Under the pieces are notes generated by a model that saw nothing but the letters and a program-made list of their open reading frames with translations, was not told where the DNA came from and ran no database searches. Positions 1 through 8,564 of a stretch of DNA of 64,000 bases are shown in pieces. Position 1 is the first letter of the stretch. Each line of letters starts with the position of its first letter. The position numbers and the translations under genes were made by a program. The stretch comes from CALEAR01 sp035301485 (GTDB taxonomy: Bacteria > Pseudomonadota > Gammaproteobacteria > Pseudomonadales > Alcanivoracaceae): NCBI GenBank assembly GCA_035301485.1, contig DATGUF010000017.1:1-64000 (forward strand), written 5' to 3'.

Positions 1-120
1 CACCCAAAAACGATGGTGCTGTAAGTTGGGCTTAAACCGGCGCCTCGTTCTGTTGTTCGCGTGAGACACGCGGTTACCTGTAATAGGACGCTTACCGGTA
101 ACTTGGCAAACTTTGGACAT
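1..120 (-). CDS. rpmB: 50S ribosomal protein L28, 5' part only
   Basis: The first 40 codons of ribosomal protein L28, a small structural protein of the large ribosomal subunit, read on the minus strand from an ATG at 118-120 and running off the left edge. The N-terminus reads MSKVCQVTGKRP and is followed by a GNRVSHANN stretch and a basic RTRRRFKPN segment, which is the L28 pattern. In gammaproteobacteria rpmB normally sits next to rpmG, downstream of radC and the coaBC-dut region, and the position here agrees. Only about half the protein is in the window. Confidence 0.95.
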   Translation of the reverse strand, partial: MSKVCQVTGKRPITGNRVSHANNRTRRRFKPNLQHHRFWV

Positions 121-227
121 TATCTTGCTCCAGAGAATTACATACACGAGGGCCTAGCCTCAATTTCAGGTGGCGATTTATACCAAATTCCACCGCGATA
201 CACAATAGTAACAGCCTAAAAAACATA

Positions 228-263
228 AAAAAACACCAATAAAGGCCTTTTTTTGTGTTTTTT
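228..263 (-). terminator. Rho-independent terminator downstream of radC
   Basis: An A/T-rich inverted repeat pairs AAAAAACAC (228-236) with GTGTTTTTT (255-263), with a small AAAGGCCTTT palindrome in the loop. It lies just beyond the radC stop codon and before rpmB. The arms supply T runs on both strands, so it may also work in the other direction. Confidence 0.65.
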
Positions 264-278
264 CTGCTCTATTACTGA

Positions 279-953
279 TTAACGCCAACCTCTTTCTGCC
301 ATGGATACCCAACCGCCATCACCAATAATAAGGTGATCTAAAACCCTTACTTCTATCAAATTCAACGCATCAATAAGGCGTTCTGTGACCGATACATCAG
401 CAGCACTAGGTTCGGCTACACCGGAAGGATGGTTATGGGCAAAAATAATGGCTGCAGCGCCATGCGAGAGGCATTTTACCACTACTTCGCGCGGATAAAC
501 AGCGGCAGCATTCAATGTTCCGCGAAAAAGTTCTTCATAAGCAATCACTCGATGGCGCTGATCAAGGAAAATAGCGCTAAAAACCTCATAAGAGTAACCG
601 CGTAATTTTGCCACTAAGAAGTCACCTGCCTCTGTGGCACTGCTTAACCCTTCCTGCCGCTCTAACTCCTCCACCAAGTAACGCTGCCCAAGCTCCAACG
701 ATGCCTTCAACAACGCCACTTTAGCGTGCCCTAAACCTGGTTTTTGTTGTAATTCACTGACACTGGAATCTAGTAGCTTTCTTAGCCCGCCGGCATCTTG
801 TAACAAAATACGAGCAAGCTCTACAGCGTTCATGCCTTGCACACCAGACCCTAAAAAAATAGCGAGCAACTCAACATCGCTCAACACGTCTGCCCCTTTG
901 CGCAACAAACGCTCACGAGGCCTGTCTTCCACGCGCCATGTTCTAATGCTCAT
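279..953 (-). CDS. radC: RadC family JAMM/MPN-domain protein
   Basis: A 224-residue RadC protein: an N-terminal UPF0758/HhH-like region followed by a JAB1/MPN metalloprotease-like fold. The signature HNHPSG, followed after a few residues by an Asp (SAADVSV), gives the zinc-binding JAMM motif. The start was placed at MSIRTW (ATG 951-953) because AAGGAGGGG lies directly upstream and the family starts there; an earlier in-frame start would add seven unsupported residues. Length matches the usual 220-225 residues. RadC was once linked to DNA repair but its role is unsettled. It is divergent from coaBC, the conserved arrangement. Confidence 0.95.
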   Translation of the reverse strand: MSIRTWRVEDRPRERLLRKGADVLSDVELLAIFLGSGVQGMNAVELARILLQDAGGLRKLLDSSVSELQQKPGLGHAKVALLKASLELGQRYLVEELERQEGLSSATEAGDFLVAKLRGYSYEVFSAIFLDQRHRVIAYEELFRGTLNAAAVYPREVVVKCLSHGAAAIIFAHNHPSGVAEPSAADVSVTERLIDALNLIEVRVLDHLIIGDGGWVSMAERGWR

Positions 954-1121
954 TGCCCCTCCTTGGAAACTCATCCAGACAATCGGAAATTGCTTTTACA
1001 TTACTATATGACTCATTGGTGCTACTCTATTACGCTTTGCAGAATCACCAACCCCCTTCATAATAACGCTTTGCACACCGCTAATGGCGCGTACATTTAG
1101 CCACTACGAGGACTGTTTAAA

Positions 1122-2321
1122 ATGGATAGACTGGTTAACAAACGAATTTTGCTCGGTGTTACGGGCGGTATTGCGGGGTATAAAAGCGCTATTTTATTAC
1201 GCCGTCTACAGGATGCCGGCGCTGAAGTTCGCGTGGTGATGACTTCCGGCGCGCAAGAATTTATTACCCCTCTAACCATGCAGGCTCTTTCTGGCAACCC
1301 TGTGCACACCGATTTACTCGACACACGTGCGGAAGCGGCCATGGGCCACATTGAACTAGCACGTTGGGCCGACCTCATTCTTATTGCTCCCGCTTCAGCA
1401 AACTTCATCGCACGCATGGCGCACGGCCATGGCGCAGATTTGCTTAGCACCCTTTGTTTAGCCACAGATTCACCCATTGCTGTGGCGCCAGCCATGAATC
1501 AGCAAATGTGGGCAGACCCAGCCACACAAACTAACTTGCTGCTGCTAGAAGACCGCGGTGTACGTATTTTTGGGCCCGCTTCCGGCACACAAGCCTGTGG
1601 CGAAACAGGCCTAGGCCGTATGCTTGAACCCGAAGAAATAGCAGAGCTGGCTTCTGACGTGTTTCAGCGCGGTTTACTCACAGGAAAACACGTTGTTGTC
1701 AACGCCGGACCTACGCGCGAAGCGATCGACCCAGTGCGCTACATCACCAACCAAAGTTCAGGAAAAATGGGTTTTGCTATTGCCGCAGCCGCAGTGGAAG
1801 CTGGAGCACGCGTTACTTTGATTAGTGGCCCTGTTAACCAACCCACTCCTGCGCGTGTTAACCGTATTGATGTAACGAGCGCCTTAGAAATGCACACTGC
1901 ATGCTTAGCAGCGGTGGAAGAAGGTTGCGACATTTTCATCGCCACTGCAGCGGTGGCTGATTACCGTGCCACCGAGGTCGCAGACAAGAAAATCAAAAAA
2001 TCCACGGGCGAAATTCACCTCACTTTGGTTAAAAACCCAGACATTGTGGCGGATGTGGCTAACCATACGAAACGCCCATTTACAGTTGGTTTTGCCGCTG
2101 AAACCCACGACGTTATCAACTATGCGCGCGGCAAACTCACCGACAAAAATCTTGATATGATTGCCACCAACGATGTATCGGGTACCGACGTGGGCTTCAA
2201 TAGTGATAACAACGCCCTTACCGTTATTTGGCCTGGTGGGCATAAAGTTCTTCCCTTGGCGGGCAAGCTACAAATTGCGCACCAACTTATTGAATTAATT
2301 GCCATTCGTTATAAAAAATAA
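1122..2321 (+). CDS. coaBC: Bifunctional phosphopantothenoylcysteine decarboxylase / phosphopantothenate-cysteine ligase
   Basis: Catalyses two consecutive coenzyme A synthesis steps: 4'-phosphopantothenate plus cysteine to phosphopantothenoylcysteine (CoaB, C-terminal half), then FMN-dependent decarboxylation to phosphopantetheine (CoaC, N-terminal half). The CoaC part shows GVTGGIAGYK, the catalytic His at about residue 76 (GHIELA), PAMNQQMW at 123-130 and the conserved Cys near 159 (ACGETGLGRM). The CoaB part shows NAGPTREAIDPVRYI, SSGKMG and the KKIKK lysine motif. The 399-residue length is normal. It is followed by dut after 8 bases, so the two are probably cotranscribed. Confidence 0.97.
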   Translation: MDRLVNKRILLGVTGGIAGYKSAILLRRLQDAGAEVRVVMTSGAQEFITPLTMQALSGNPVHTDLLDTRAEAAMGHIELARWADLILIAPASANFIARMAHGHGADLLSTLCLATDSPIAVAPAMNQQMWADPATQTNLLLLEDRGVRIFGPASGTQACGETGLGRMLEPEEIAELASDVFQRGLLTGKHVVVNAGPTREAIDPVRYITNQSSGKMGFAIAAAAVEAGARVTLISGPVNQPTPARVNRIDVTSALEMHTACLAAVEEGCDIFIATAAVADYRATEVADKKIKKSTGEIHLTLVKNPDIVADVANHTKRPFTVGFAAETHDVINYARGKLTDKNLDMIATNDVSGTDVGFNSDNNALTVIWPGGHKVLPLAGKLQIAHQLIELIAIRYKK

Positions 2322-2329
2322 GGGTTTCC

Positions 2330-2782
2330 ATGCGTTTACAATATAAAATTCTCGATTCACGCCTAGGCAATGAATTCCCTATACCTGAGTACGCCACCAG
2401 TGGTTCTGCAGGTTTGGATTTGCGCGCCATGATTACAGAGCCGCTAACCATTCACCCTGGCCAGGCTGAGCTGATTAACACTGGCATGGCCATTTTCATT
2501 GCAGACCCAGGCTATGCAGGGATGATTTTACCGCGCTCGGGCCTTGGCCATAAGCACGGCCTCGTGCTAGGCAACTTAGTGGGCCTTATTGATGCCGACT
2601 ACCAAGGGGAACTGCGCGTATCGTGCTGGAACCGCGGCGAACAGCCTTACACCATTGAGCCAGGTGAGCGCATTGCCCAGCTCGTCATCGTACCCGTGCA
2701 GCAAGTAACCCTTGAAGCGGTAACAGAATTTAGTGCCAGCGAACGCCAAGAAGGCGGTTTTGGCCATACCGGCAAATTGTAA
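2330..2782 (+). CDS. dut: dUTP diphosphatase (dUTPase)
   Basis: Trimeric dUTPase that hydrolyses dUTP to dUMP and pyrophosphate, keeping uracil out of DNA and supplying dUMP for thymidylate synthesis. All five family motifs are visible in 150 residues: SAGLDLRA (I), PRSGLGHKHG (II), GLIDADYQGEL (III), GERIAQLVI (IV) and the C-terminal glycine-rich EGGFGHTG arm (V). It lies between coaBC and argB. In Pseudomonas algC sits between dut and argB; here it is absent and argB starts 28 bases after dut. Confidence 0.97.
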   Translation: MRLQYKILDSRLGNEFPIPEYATSGSAGLDLRAMITEPLTIHPGQAELINTGMAIFIADPGYAGMILPRSGLGHKHGLVLGNLVGLIDADYQGELRVSCWNRGEQPYTIEPGERIAQLVIVPVQQVTLEAVTEFSASERQEGGFGHTGKL

Positions 2783-2810
2783 TTATTACCACATTCAGTC
2801 AGGAACCATT

Positions 2811-3683
2811 ATGCAAAACGAACAAGCCCATGTAGCGGCCCATATTTTAACCGAAGCACTGCCTTATATTCAGCGCTTTGCTGGGACCACCATTGTGATT
2901 AAATACGGTGGCAACGCCATGGAAAACGATGAGCTAAAAAACTCTTTTGCTCGCGATATTGTATTAATGAAAGCTGTGGGAATGCGCCCTGTGGTGGTGC
3001 ATGGTGGTGGGCCGCAAATTGCTCAATTACTCGAGCGCTTGGGTAAAGAATCTAAATTTATCCAAGGCATGCGCGTTACCGATAATGAAACTATGTCTGT
3101 AGTTGAAATGGTGCTCGGCGGTTTAGTAAACAAAGAAATTGTTAGCCTCATTCAAAGCAATGGTGGCAAAGCCATTGGCTTGACGGGTAAAGACGCAGGC
3201 CTTATTAAAGCTAAAAAAATGTCGCTCCCCACAGAAAGTGGTGATTTACTCGATATCGGCCAAGTGGGTGAAGTGGATTCCATCAACACCGCAGTGTTAG
3301 AAATGCTGGCCGCCAGTGATGTGATCCCCGTGATTGCTCCCATTGGAGCTGATGAAAAAGGTGTGGCTTACAACATTAACGCAGACTTTGTAGCCGGCGC
3401 TGTGGCTGAGGTATTAAAGGCAGAAAAGCTCATACTTCTCACCAACGTTGCCGGCCTGCAAGATAAAGATGGCAACGTGCTCACAGGCTTAGATTCAGAG
3501 CGCGTAAAAGAGCTCATCGACGACGGTACCATTTATGGTGGCATGCTACCTAAAATTGAATGCGCTCTAAGTGCTGTGAAAAATGGCGTGGCAAGCTCGC
3601 ACATCATCGATGGCCGTGTACCCCATGCTGTATTGCTAGAAGTTCTCACAGACAAAGGCGTGGGCACCCTTATTACACGTTGA
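2811..3683 (+). CDS. argB: Acetylglutamate kinase
   Basis: Phosphorylates N-acetyl-L-glutamate with ATP, the second step of arginine synthesis. The amino-acid kinase fold is recognised from IKYGGNAM near the N-terminus, VVVHGGGPQI (substrate loop), LTGKDAGL, INADFVAGAVAE and the C-terminal GGMLPKIECAL motif. The start was set at ATG 2811 (MQNEQAHV), preceded by AGGAACC; a longer in-frame reading begins inside dut and has no ribosome site. The protein is 290 residues, a normal length. It probably belongs to the coaBC-dut transcription unit and is followed by a GC-rich hairpin. Confidence 0.96.
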   Translation: MQNEQAHVAAHILTEALPYIQRFAGTTIVIKYGGNAMENDELKNSFARDIVLMKAVGMRPVVVHGGGPQIAQLLERLGKESKFIQGMRVTDNETMSVVEMVLGGLVNKEIVSLIQSNGGKAIGLTGKDAGLIKAKKMSLPTESGDLLDIGQVGEVDSINTAVLEMLAASDVIPVIAPIGADEKGVAYNINADFVAGAVAEVLKAEKLILLTNVAGLQDKDGNVLTGLDSERVKELIDDGTIYGGMLPKIECALSAVKNGVASSHIIDGRVPHAVLLEVLTDKGVGTLITR

Positions 3684-3692
3684 AGCTCCACC

Positions 3693-3714
3693 GAAGCCGC
3701 CCACTAGCGGCTTC
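3693..3714 (+). terminator. Hairpin after argB, possible terminator
   Basis: GAAGCCGC (3693-3700) pairs perfectly with GCGGCTTC (3707-3714) around a six-base loop, ten bases after the argB stop codon. There is no good T run afterwards, so its function as an intrinsic terminator is uncertain. Confidence 0.5.
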
Positions 3715-3776
3715 GCCCTAACAGTGCACCTTTGTAATGAGCTTTTAATTATATTTTTATTGGATTTAAAAACACC

Positions 3777-4364
3777 ATGACTGACAAGCCCCTCTCACGC
3801 AAAGAACAAATTCTACAGGCGCTTGCACACAAGCTAGAAGCCGAACCCGGTGGCCGCATCACCACCGCAGGGTTGGCACGAGAAGTAGGCGTATCGGAAG
3901 CTGCTTTATACCGGCACTTTCCTAGTAAAGCTCGTATTTTTGAAGGGCTGATTGAATTCGCAGAAGAGTCCATGTTTGGCCTCATCAACCAGATTACAGC
4001 GAGCGAAGAAAGCGCACTAATACAAACCGAACGCATCATTTTATTGCTCATAAGCTTCATGGAGCGCAACCCAGGCATCACACGCCTTCTCACCGGCGAT
4101 GCATTGGCGGGCGAAAACCACCGTCTACGTAGCCGTATTAATCAATTTTTTGATCGTATAGAAGGCGAGCTGCGGAAAGTGCTTCGCCATGCTGAGTTAA
4201 AAGAGGGATTGCGTACCCAAACCACCGTTAGTGCCACCGCTAACTTGTTGCTGGCTTACGCAGAGGGGAAAATAGCGCAATTTGTACGGAGTAACTTCAG
4301 TAGCGCTCCGAGTGAGCATTGGCAGGCACAATGGGAACAACTCGCCCCCACTATTTTCAGATAA
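3777..4364 (+). CDS. slmA: Nucleoid occlusion factor SlmA (TetR fold)
   Basis: DNA-bound inhibitor of FtsZ assembly that blocks division over unsegregated chromosome. The 195-residue sequence has an N-terminal TetR-type helix-turn-helix (ITTAGLAREVGVSEAALYRHF, split at 28-48) followed by an all-helical ligand/dimer domain with RNPGITRLLTGDALAGE and FFDRIEGELRK, both typical of SlmA/Ttk and not of ordinary TetR repressors. Location next to argB, dut and pyrE is the conserved one. Its stop codon abuts the stop of the convergent downstream gene with no spacer and no terminator. Confidence 0.94.
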   Translation: MTDKPLSRKEQILQALAHKLEAEPGGRITTAGLAREVGVSEAALYRHFPSKARIFEGLIEFAEESMFGLINQITASEESALIQTERIILLLISFMERNPGITRLLTGDALAGENHRLRSRINQFFDRIEGELRKVLRHAELKEGLRTQTTVSATANLLLAYAEGKIAQFVRSNFSSAPSEHWQAQWEQLAPTIFR

Positions 4365-5042
4365 TTACTCTTCTGCTTGCTTTGCTTTTTCTGCTTCGAT
4401 TTCAATAAGTCGCTCGATCATGGGCGTGAACTTGGTTCTTATTTCAGCCATAGCACGCTCATAACCACTTAGCTCTTCTGTTAAGCTAACAACCCTGCTT
4501 TCATAAATATTCAAAGCATTCACAATACTTTCTGGGATGGGCTCGCCCCGCTTTTCGTAGTCTTGAAAACGTTGCTTCTCTTGATCGCGGTTTTTCTTTG
4601 TTTTATCTAGGCTAATCAGCGAGTATTCTAAGCTAGCGCGCACACTACTTAGCTGACGCTCCATAGCGTTTTCTGCGGCTGCAGCGCTAGAGTAAAGGCG
4701 TAATATATCTCTATCGATACGCGCCTGCTCTTCAGTAATTTGCTTTACTTTTTCTTTTTTCTTTGTAGTTTTACTTTGCTTTTCTGCTTCGTCATCGGCC
4801 AACCTGCCTTTAACCGATAGTAATATGCGCCCGTAACGGTCTAACACTAAATAACCATTATTAACACCGTCCATAGTGAGCATACGGCTAAAAACAGTTG
4901 TACCCTCTGTATTTTCGTAACGATACAAATCGCCGGGTGGCAGAGGATCCAATCCTTTTACCTCTACTTGTTCCGCCCATGTAACATGCGGCGAAAACAA
5001 AGCAACCACCCCAATAAATGCCAGGATCCTTCCCTTTATCAT
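4365..5042 (-). CDS. Exported coiled-coil protein of unknown function, pyrE neighbour
   Basis: I do not recognise an experimentally known function. From ATG 5042 (one base after pyrE) the 225-residue product has a cleavable-looking signal peptide (about residues 1-23, ending HVTWA), then a short beta-rich segment (LYRYENTEGTTVFSRML) resembling DUF4124-type periplasmic domains, then a highly charged, probably coiled-coil region rich in Lys, Glu and Arg up to the end. It would be periplasmic. The very tight spacing shows translation from the rph-pyrE transcript. A longer in-frame version would overlap pyrE and hide the signal peptide inside the protein, so the internal start is preferred. Confidence 0.7.
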   Translation of the reverse strand: MIKGRILAFIGVVALFSPHVTWAEQVEVKGLDPLPPGDLYRYENTEGTTVFSRMLTMDGVNNGYLVLDRYGRILLSVKGRLADDEAEKQSKTTKKKEKVKQITEEQARIDRDILRLYSSAAAAENAMERQLSSVRASLEYSLISLDKTKKNRDQEKQRFQDYEKRGEPIPESIVNALNIYESRVVSLTEELSGYERAMAEIRTKFTPMIERLIEIEAEKAKQAEE

Positions 5043-5043
5043 T

Positions 5044-5682
5044 TTATACACCGTATTGTCGTCGATACTCTTGCATAGCTTCCAACTGCTGCGGTTTCGA
5101 AGCCCCATCCAGATACATAATAATATCGCCTAAATCAACAATACATGCCACTGGTATTTGTAAGCTTTGCTCAACCTCTTGAATGGCTGAAAGCTCACGC
5201 TGTCCCTTTTCTTGTCGATCTAGTGCTACCACTACCCCACACATGTGCGCGGGAGTTTCGGCCAACATACTAGCCACTTCGCGAATGGCTGTGCCGGCCG
5301 TGATCACGTCGTCTATTACTAATACGTTGCCCGCCAAAGGAGCACCCACTAGCCAGCCACCTTCGCCATGGTCCTTAGCTTCCTTGCGGTTAAAAGCCCA
5401 CGGCACATCTCTGTCGTAATGCTCAGCCAAGGCAACAGCTACAGCCGCCACTAGGGGAATACCTTTGTAGGCAGGCCCAAACAACATGTCAAACTCTATC
5501 CCGGAAGCGATAATAGCATCGGCGTAAAAACGCCCTAACTGAGCTAGCGTCTTACCTGTATTAAAGGTTCCAGCGTTAAAAAAGTAGGGGCTCTTGCGGC
5601 CAGATTTCAAGGTAAACTCACCAAACTTTAACGCTTCTTGCTGCATAGCAAATTGAATAAATTCACGCTGATAAGCTTGCAT
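5044..5682 (-). CDS. pyrE: Orotate phosphoribosyltransferase
   Basis: Transfers phosphoribose from PRPP to orotate to make OMP in de novo pyrimidine synthesis. The 212-residue product begins MQAYQREFI and contains LKFGEFTLKSGRKSPYFFN, the flexible loop with KEAKDHGEGG, and the PRPP-binding signature VLVIDDVITAGTA. The start at ATG 5682 matches the family N-terminus; a GTG three codons earlier (5691) is possible but less likely. It lies two bases after the rph stop codon, so rph and pyrE are translationally linked as in enterobacteria, where attenuation through rph controls pyrE. Confidence 0.96.
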   Translation of the reverse strand: MQAYQREFIQFAMQQEALKFGEFTLKSGRKSPYFFNAGTFNTGKTLAQLGRFYADAIIASGIEFDMLFGPAYKGIPLVAAVAVALAEHYDRDVPWAFNRKEAKDHGEGGWLVGAPLAGNVLVIDDVITAGTAIREVASMLAETPAHMCGVVVALDRQEKGQRELSAIQEVEQSLQIPVACIVDLGDIIMYLDGASKPQQLEAMQEYRRQYGV

Positions 5683-5684
5683 GG

Positions 5685-6401
5685 TTACCACCCTAATACT
5701 GCTTGTTGTTTTTCAATGAGCTCACGAATTCCTTTTTGCGCCAACGCCAGCATTTGTTGCTGCTGTTCAAACGTAAAGGGCTCTTCTTCCGCGGTACCCT
5801 GAATTTCAACAAACCCACCTTGCTGCGTCATCACCACGTTCATGTCTGTATCGGCACTCACGTCTTCGTCATAATCCAAATCGAGAACGGGTTCGCCTTG
5901 GTAAAGCCCCACAGACACAGAACCCACTAAACCTAGCAAAGGGTCTTCACTGATCATTTTTTTCTCGAGCATGTACGTGAGCGCATCCACTAGCGCAACA
6001 CAAGCACCTGTGATTGAAGCCGTGCGCGTGCCGCCATCCGCTTGGATAACATCACAGTCTATTAAAATGGTGTTTTCGCCTAACTTACCCATATCCACCG
6101 CTGCGCGCAGTGAACGGCCGATTAAACGCTGAATTTCTAACGTTCTGCCGCCTTGCTTACCGCGCGCTGCTTCACGGCCATTACGGGTATGGGTGGAACG
6201 CGGCAACATGCCATATTCAGCGGTAATCCACCCCTGCCCCTGACCACGCAAAAAGCGCGGCACACCTGCTTCCACGGAAGCCGTACACAATACTTTAGTG
6301 TTGCCAAATTCCACCAGTACGCTGCCTTCTGCATACTTGGTATATTGACGAGTAAAGCGAATTTCTCTTAATTGATCTGTAGCACGGCCCGATGGACGCA
6401 T
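5685..6401 (-). CDS. rph: Ribonuclease PH
   Basis: Phosphorolytic 3'-5' exoribonuclease that trims the 3' ends of tRNA precursors and degrades structured RNA; works as a hexamer. The 238-residue sequence starts MRPSGR and shows VLCTASVE, the long GMLPRSTHTRNGREAARGKQ arginine-rich motif, RLIGRSLRA and the phosphate-binding QADGGTRTASITGA. Full length with an intact C-terminus, unlike the frameshifted copy of E. coli K-12. First gene of the rph-pyrE-4365 group on the minus strand, divergent from yicC with one small membrane-protein gene between. Confidence 0.97.
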   Translation of the reverse strand: MRPSGRATDQLREIRFTRQYTKYAEGSVLVEFGNTKVLCTASVEAGVPRFLRGQGQGWITAEYGMLPRSTHTRNGREAARGKQGGRTLEIQRLIGRSLRAAVDMGKLGENTILIDCDVIQADGGTRTASITGACVALVDALTYMLEKKMISEDPLLGLVGSVSVGLYQGEPVLDLDYDEDVSADTDMNVVMTQQGGFVEIQGTAEEEPFTFEQQQQMLALAQKGIRELIEKQQAVLGW

Positions 6402-6457
6402 AGAAAACTCCTTGATAAAACGACACCGTAAGCGAACACACGGCTAAAATCGGCCGT

Positions 6458-6829
6458 CTATGTTAACAGGCGAGGCACTAAAGGGTAACGGTAGTAAGTA
6501 CCACCTTCTGCTCGTACTGCAGCAATAATGACGACACCGAGCATAAACAACCAAACGATGCCATAAAATAGAAACCCTATTAAAACGGCCATTAAAGCGC
6601 TATTAATTAATTGCACTATTACCATTACCAAATGGAAATTCAGTGCTTCTTTGCTCTGATCGGCCACAAAATGGCTAGCATCTTTTTTTATCAACCAAAA
6701 CACAAATGCGCCCAACAACCCACCCACTACAGGCACCACCACAAACACTAAGCCAGACAAATGTGCCCACATTGCCCACCGTCTATCTTCATCGCTAGGT
6801 GCCCAATTTTCAGCTTCGTTTTGCATCAT
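6458..6829 (-). CDS. DUF4870-type small membrane protein
   Basis: A 123-residue integral membrane protein with a soluble N-terminus (WAPSDEDRRWAMWAHLSGL) and three or four hydrophobic helices around residues 20-50 and 66-105. The DUF4870 pattern is visible: a W-A-x-L-x-H-L-S start, a WLIKKD loop after the first helices, then DQSKEALNFH. No catalytic function is known for the family. It is on the same strand as rph, 56 bases upstream of it, and could share its promoter. Start may be the first or second Met. Confidence 0.78.
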   Translation of the reverse strand: MMQNEAENWAPSDEDRRWAMWAHLSGLVFVVVPVVGGLLGAFVFWLIKKDASHFVADQSKEALNFHLVMVIVQLINSALMAVLIGFLFYGIVWLFMLGVVIIAAVRAEGGTYYRYPLVPRLLT

Positions 6830-6943
6830 AAACGCCTTCCACCTTTAACTAATTTAAAAACACTCGCTGTAACTCTGCTACCATGGTTTGCCTTCTAGTA
6901 CCTCATTACACCACTTTATTTAACGCACAAAAGAGATGCACTT

Positions 6944-7807
6944 ATGATTCATAGCATGACAGCGTTCGCACGTTGCGATGCCCACCACGGTAACACGACA
7001 CTGGTATGGGAAATTAAATCCGTCAATCAACGTTACCTTGATTTGCATTTTCGTTTGCCAGAAGGGTTTAAATTTATTGAAAACGCTGTGCGTGAACACT
7101 GCCGCCAACTTTTAACTCGCGGCAAACTAGAATTGACGCTACGCTACCAACAAAGCGACAGTGAGCAATCACTTACACTTAACGAAGAGCTCGTGGCGCA
7201 ACTACAAAACATTCTGAGACAACTCAGCGAACACATGCCTAACGCAGCACCTGTGCCGCTTTCGGATATTTTGAACCACCCTGGTGTGCTGCAACAACAA
7301 GAGCTCGATTTTAACAGCTTAAAAGCCCCTGCGTTAGCATTACTTCAACAAGCACTAATGGAACTTAACGCAGCGCGAGCACGGGAAGGCGCTGCCATGG
7401 CTGCAGCCATCCGCGAGCGCTTACAAGGCATTACTGCACAAATAGCCATCATCGAAACCGCTTTACCTAATATTCAAGCAGCCCAGCAACAACGCCTACG
7501 CGACAGAATTGCTGAGGTACTAAAAGACATTGATCAAGACCGCCTCGAGCAAGAATTAGTGCTACTGGCCAACCGTATGGATGTGGCTGAAGAGTTAGAT
7601 CGCCTCAAAGCACATCAACAAGAAGCAGAACGCATTTTACAAGAAGGTGGGCCCGTGGGCCGTAGGTTGGATTTTTTAATGCAAGAATTTAACCGTGAAG
7701 CCAACACGCTCGCGTCGAAATCTATTGATACAACTACCACAGCAGCAGCGGTGGAACTGAAAGTGCTTATTGAGCAAATGCGTGAACAAGTGCAAAACAT
7801 AGAATAA
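6944..7807 (+). CDS. yicC: YicC family endoribonuclease
   Basis: A 287-residue YicC protein. The family N-terminus MIHSMTAFAR is exact, followed by WEIKSVNQRYLD and the C-terminal DUF1732 region (RMDVAEELDRLKAHQ, GRRLDFLMQEFNREANTLASK). Members of this family are endoribonucleases implicated in small-RNA decay in E. coli. The gene is divergent from rph, the conserved arrangement. In Pseudomonas-type genomes gmk follows almost directly, but here gmk is 21 kb away and sodC comes next. Confidence 0.95.
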   Translation: MIHSMTAFARCDAHHGNTTLVWEIKSVNQRYLDLHFRLPEGFKFIENAVREHCRQLLTRGKLELTLRYQQSDSEQSLTLNEELVAQLQNILRQLSEHMPNAAPVPLSDILNHPGVLQQQELDFNSLKAPALALLQQALMELNAARAREGAAMAAAIRERLQGITAQIAIIETALPNIQAAQQQRLRDRIAEVLKDIDQDRLEQELVLLANRMDVAEELDRLKAHQQEAERILQEGGPVGRRLDFLMQEFNREANTLASKSIDTTTTAAAVELKVLIEQMREQVQNIE

Positions 7808-7879
7808 AGCGCCCTATGAATATGAGCGCCAACATGTTGTACTGAACCTCTTATCGTTTCGTCACCAAGGAGTAAGACC

Positions 7880-8428
7880 GTGAAGAAAAAACTATTAACC
7901 GCTTTCTTTAGTTGCGCCGCTATTTCTACTGCCGCGCCAGTACTAGCTGAAGCTCCCAGCACTCATGAGCTGGTAGTGCCCATGTGGCAGTTAAACCCAG
8001 GCGGTGAAAATGAATCTGTAGGCAATGTGCACATCACCATGACTGAATACGGGGCACTATTTATTCCTGCACTTGAAGGGATAGAACCCGGCGTATATGG
8101 CTTCCATGTTCATGAAAACGGCAGCTGTGACGCAGTAGAGAAGGATGGGAAACTAGTAGCAGGCTTAGCCGCGGGCGGCCACTGGGACCCAGAAAAAACA
8201 GGCCAACATAAGGGCCCTTGGGACAACAGCGGCCATAAAGGCGACCTCCCAGCTTTGGCTGTAGATGCCAACGGAGAAACATACGCTGTCTTGGCGCCAC
8301 GCCTTCAAAACCTTAAGGAGCTAAAAGGCCATGCGCTGATGATTCACCAAGGTGGTGACAACTATAGCGACAGCCCCGCGCCCTTAGGCGGTGGTGGCGC
8401 CCGCATGATGTGTGGCGTAATCCAATAA
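7880..8428 (+). CDS. sodC: Periplasmic Cu/Zn superoxide dismutase
   Basis: Dismutates superoxide to hydrogen peroxide and oxygen in the periplasm. The 182-residue product has a signal peptide (about 1-23, ending APVLA). Copper and zinc ligands are in GFHVHENGSC, AGGHWDP, a later HKGPW and GHKGDLP, and MIHQGGDNY; the C-terminal block GGGGARMMCGVI holds the active-site Arg and the second disulfide Cys. This is the bacterial SodC type. Translation starts at GTG 7880 with AAGGAG (7867-7872) upstream. It stands alone between yicC and the cbb3 oxidase operon and ends in a hairpin. Confidence 0.95.
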   Translation: MKKKLLTAFFSCAAISTAAPVLAEAPSTHELVVPMWQLNPGGENESVGNVHITMTEYGALFIPALEGIEPGVYGFHVHENGSCDAVEKDGKLVAGLAAGGHWDPEKTGQHKGPWDNSGHKGDLPALAVDANGETYAVLAPRLQNLKELKGHALMIHQGGDNYSDSPAPLGGGGARMMCGVIQ

Positions 8429-8441
8429 TCACAAACCCTCC

Positions 8442-8466
8442 GAGCAGCTAGTTCAACTAGCTGCTC
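8442..8466 (+). terminator. Hairpin terminator after sodC
   Basis: GAGCAGCTAG (8442-8451) pairs perfectly with CTAGCTGCTC (8457-8466) around a five-base loop, 13 bases after the sodC stop. Only a weak T-rich stretch follows. It separates sodC from the oxidase operon promoter region. Confidence 0.6.
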
Positions 8467-8524
8467 AACACACTTTCTCCACGCCCTCTTCCGCTCTATT
8501 ACCTCAAACGCATTCACATAAGAA

Positions 8525-8538
8525 TAGATCTAGATCAA
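8525..8538 (+). promoter_or_regulatory. FNR/ANR-like box upstream of ccoN (distal)
   Basis: The 14-mer TAGATCTAGATCAA differs at one position from the FNR/ANR consensus TTGAT-N4-ATCAA. It is about 170 bases before ccoN. cbb3 oxidase operons are classic targets of oxygen-sensing FNR/ANR activators, so the site is plausible although no transcription start is known. Confidence 0.6.
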
Positions 8539-8564
8539 TGTTTTTAAATTTTCTCCTAGGAAAA

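Noticed and set aside
1097..1495. Minus-strand open frame over coaBC
   Set aside because: Lies wholly opposite a well-conserved gene, has compositionally biased translation and no family features.
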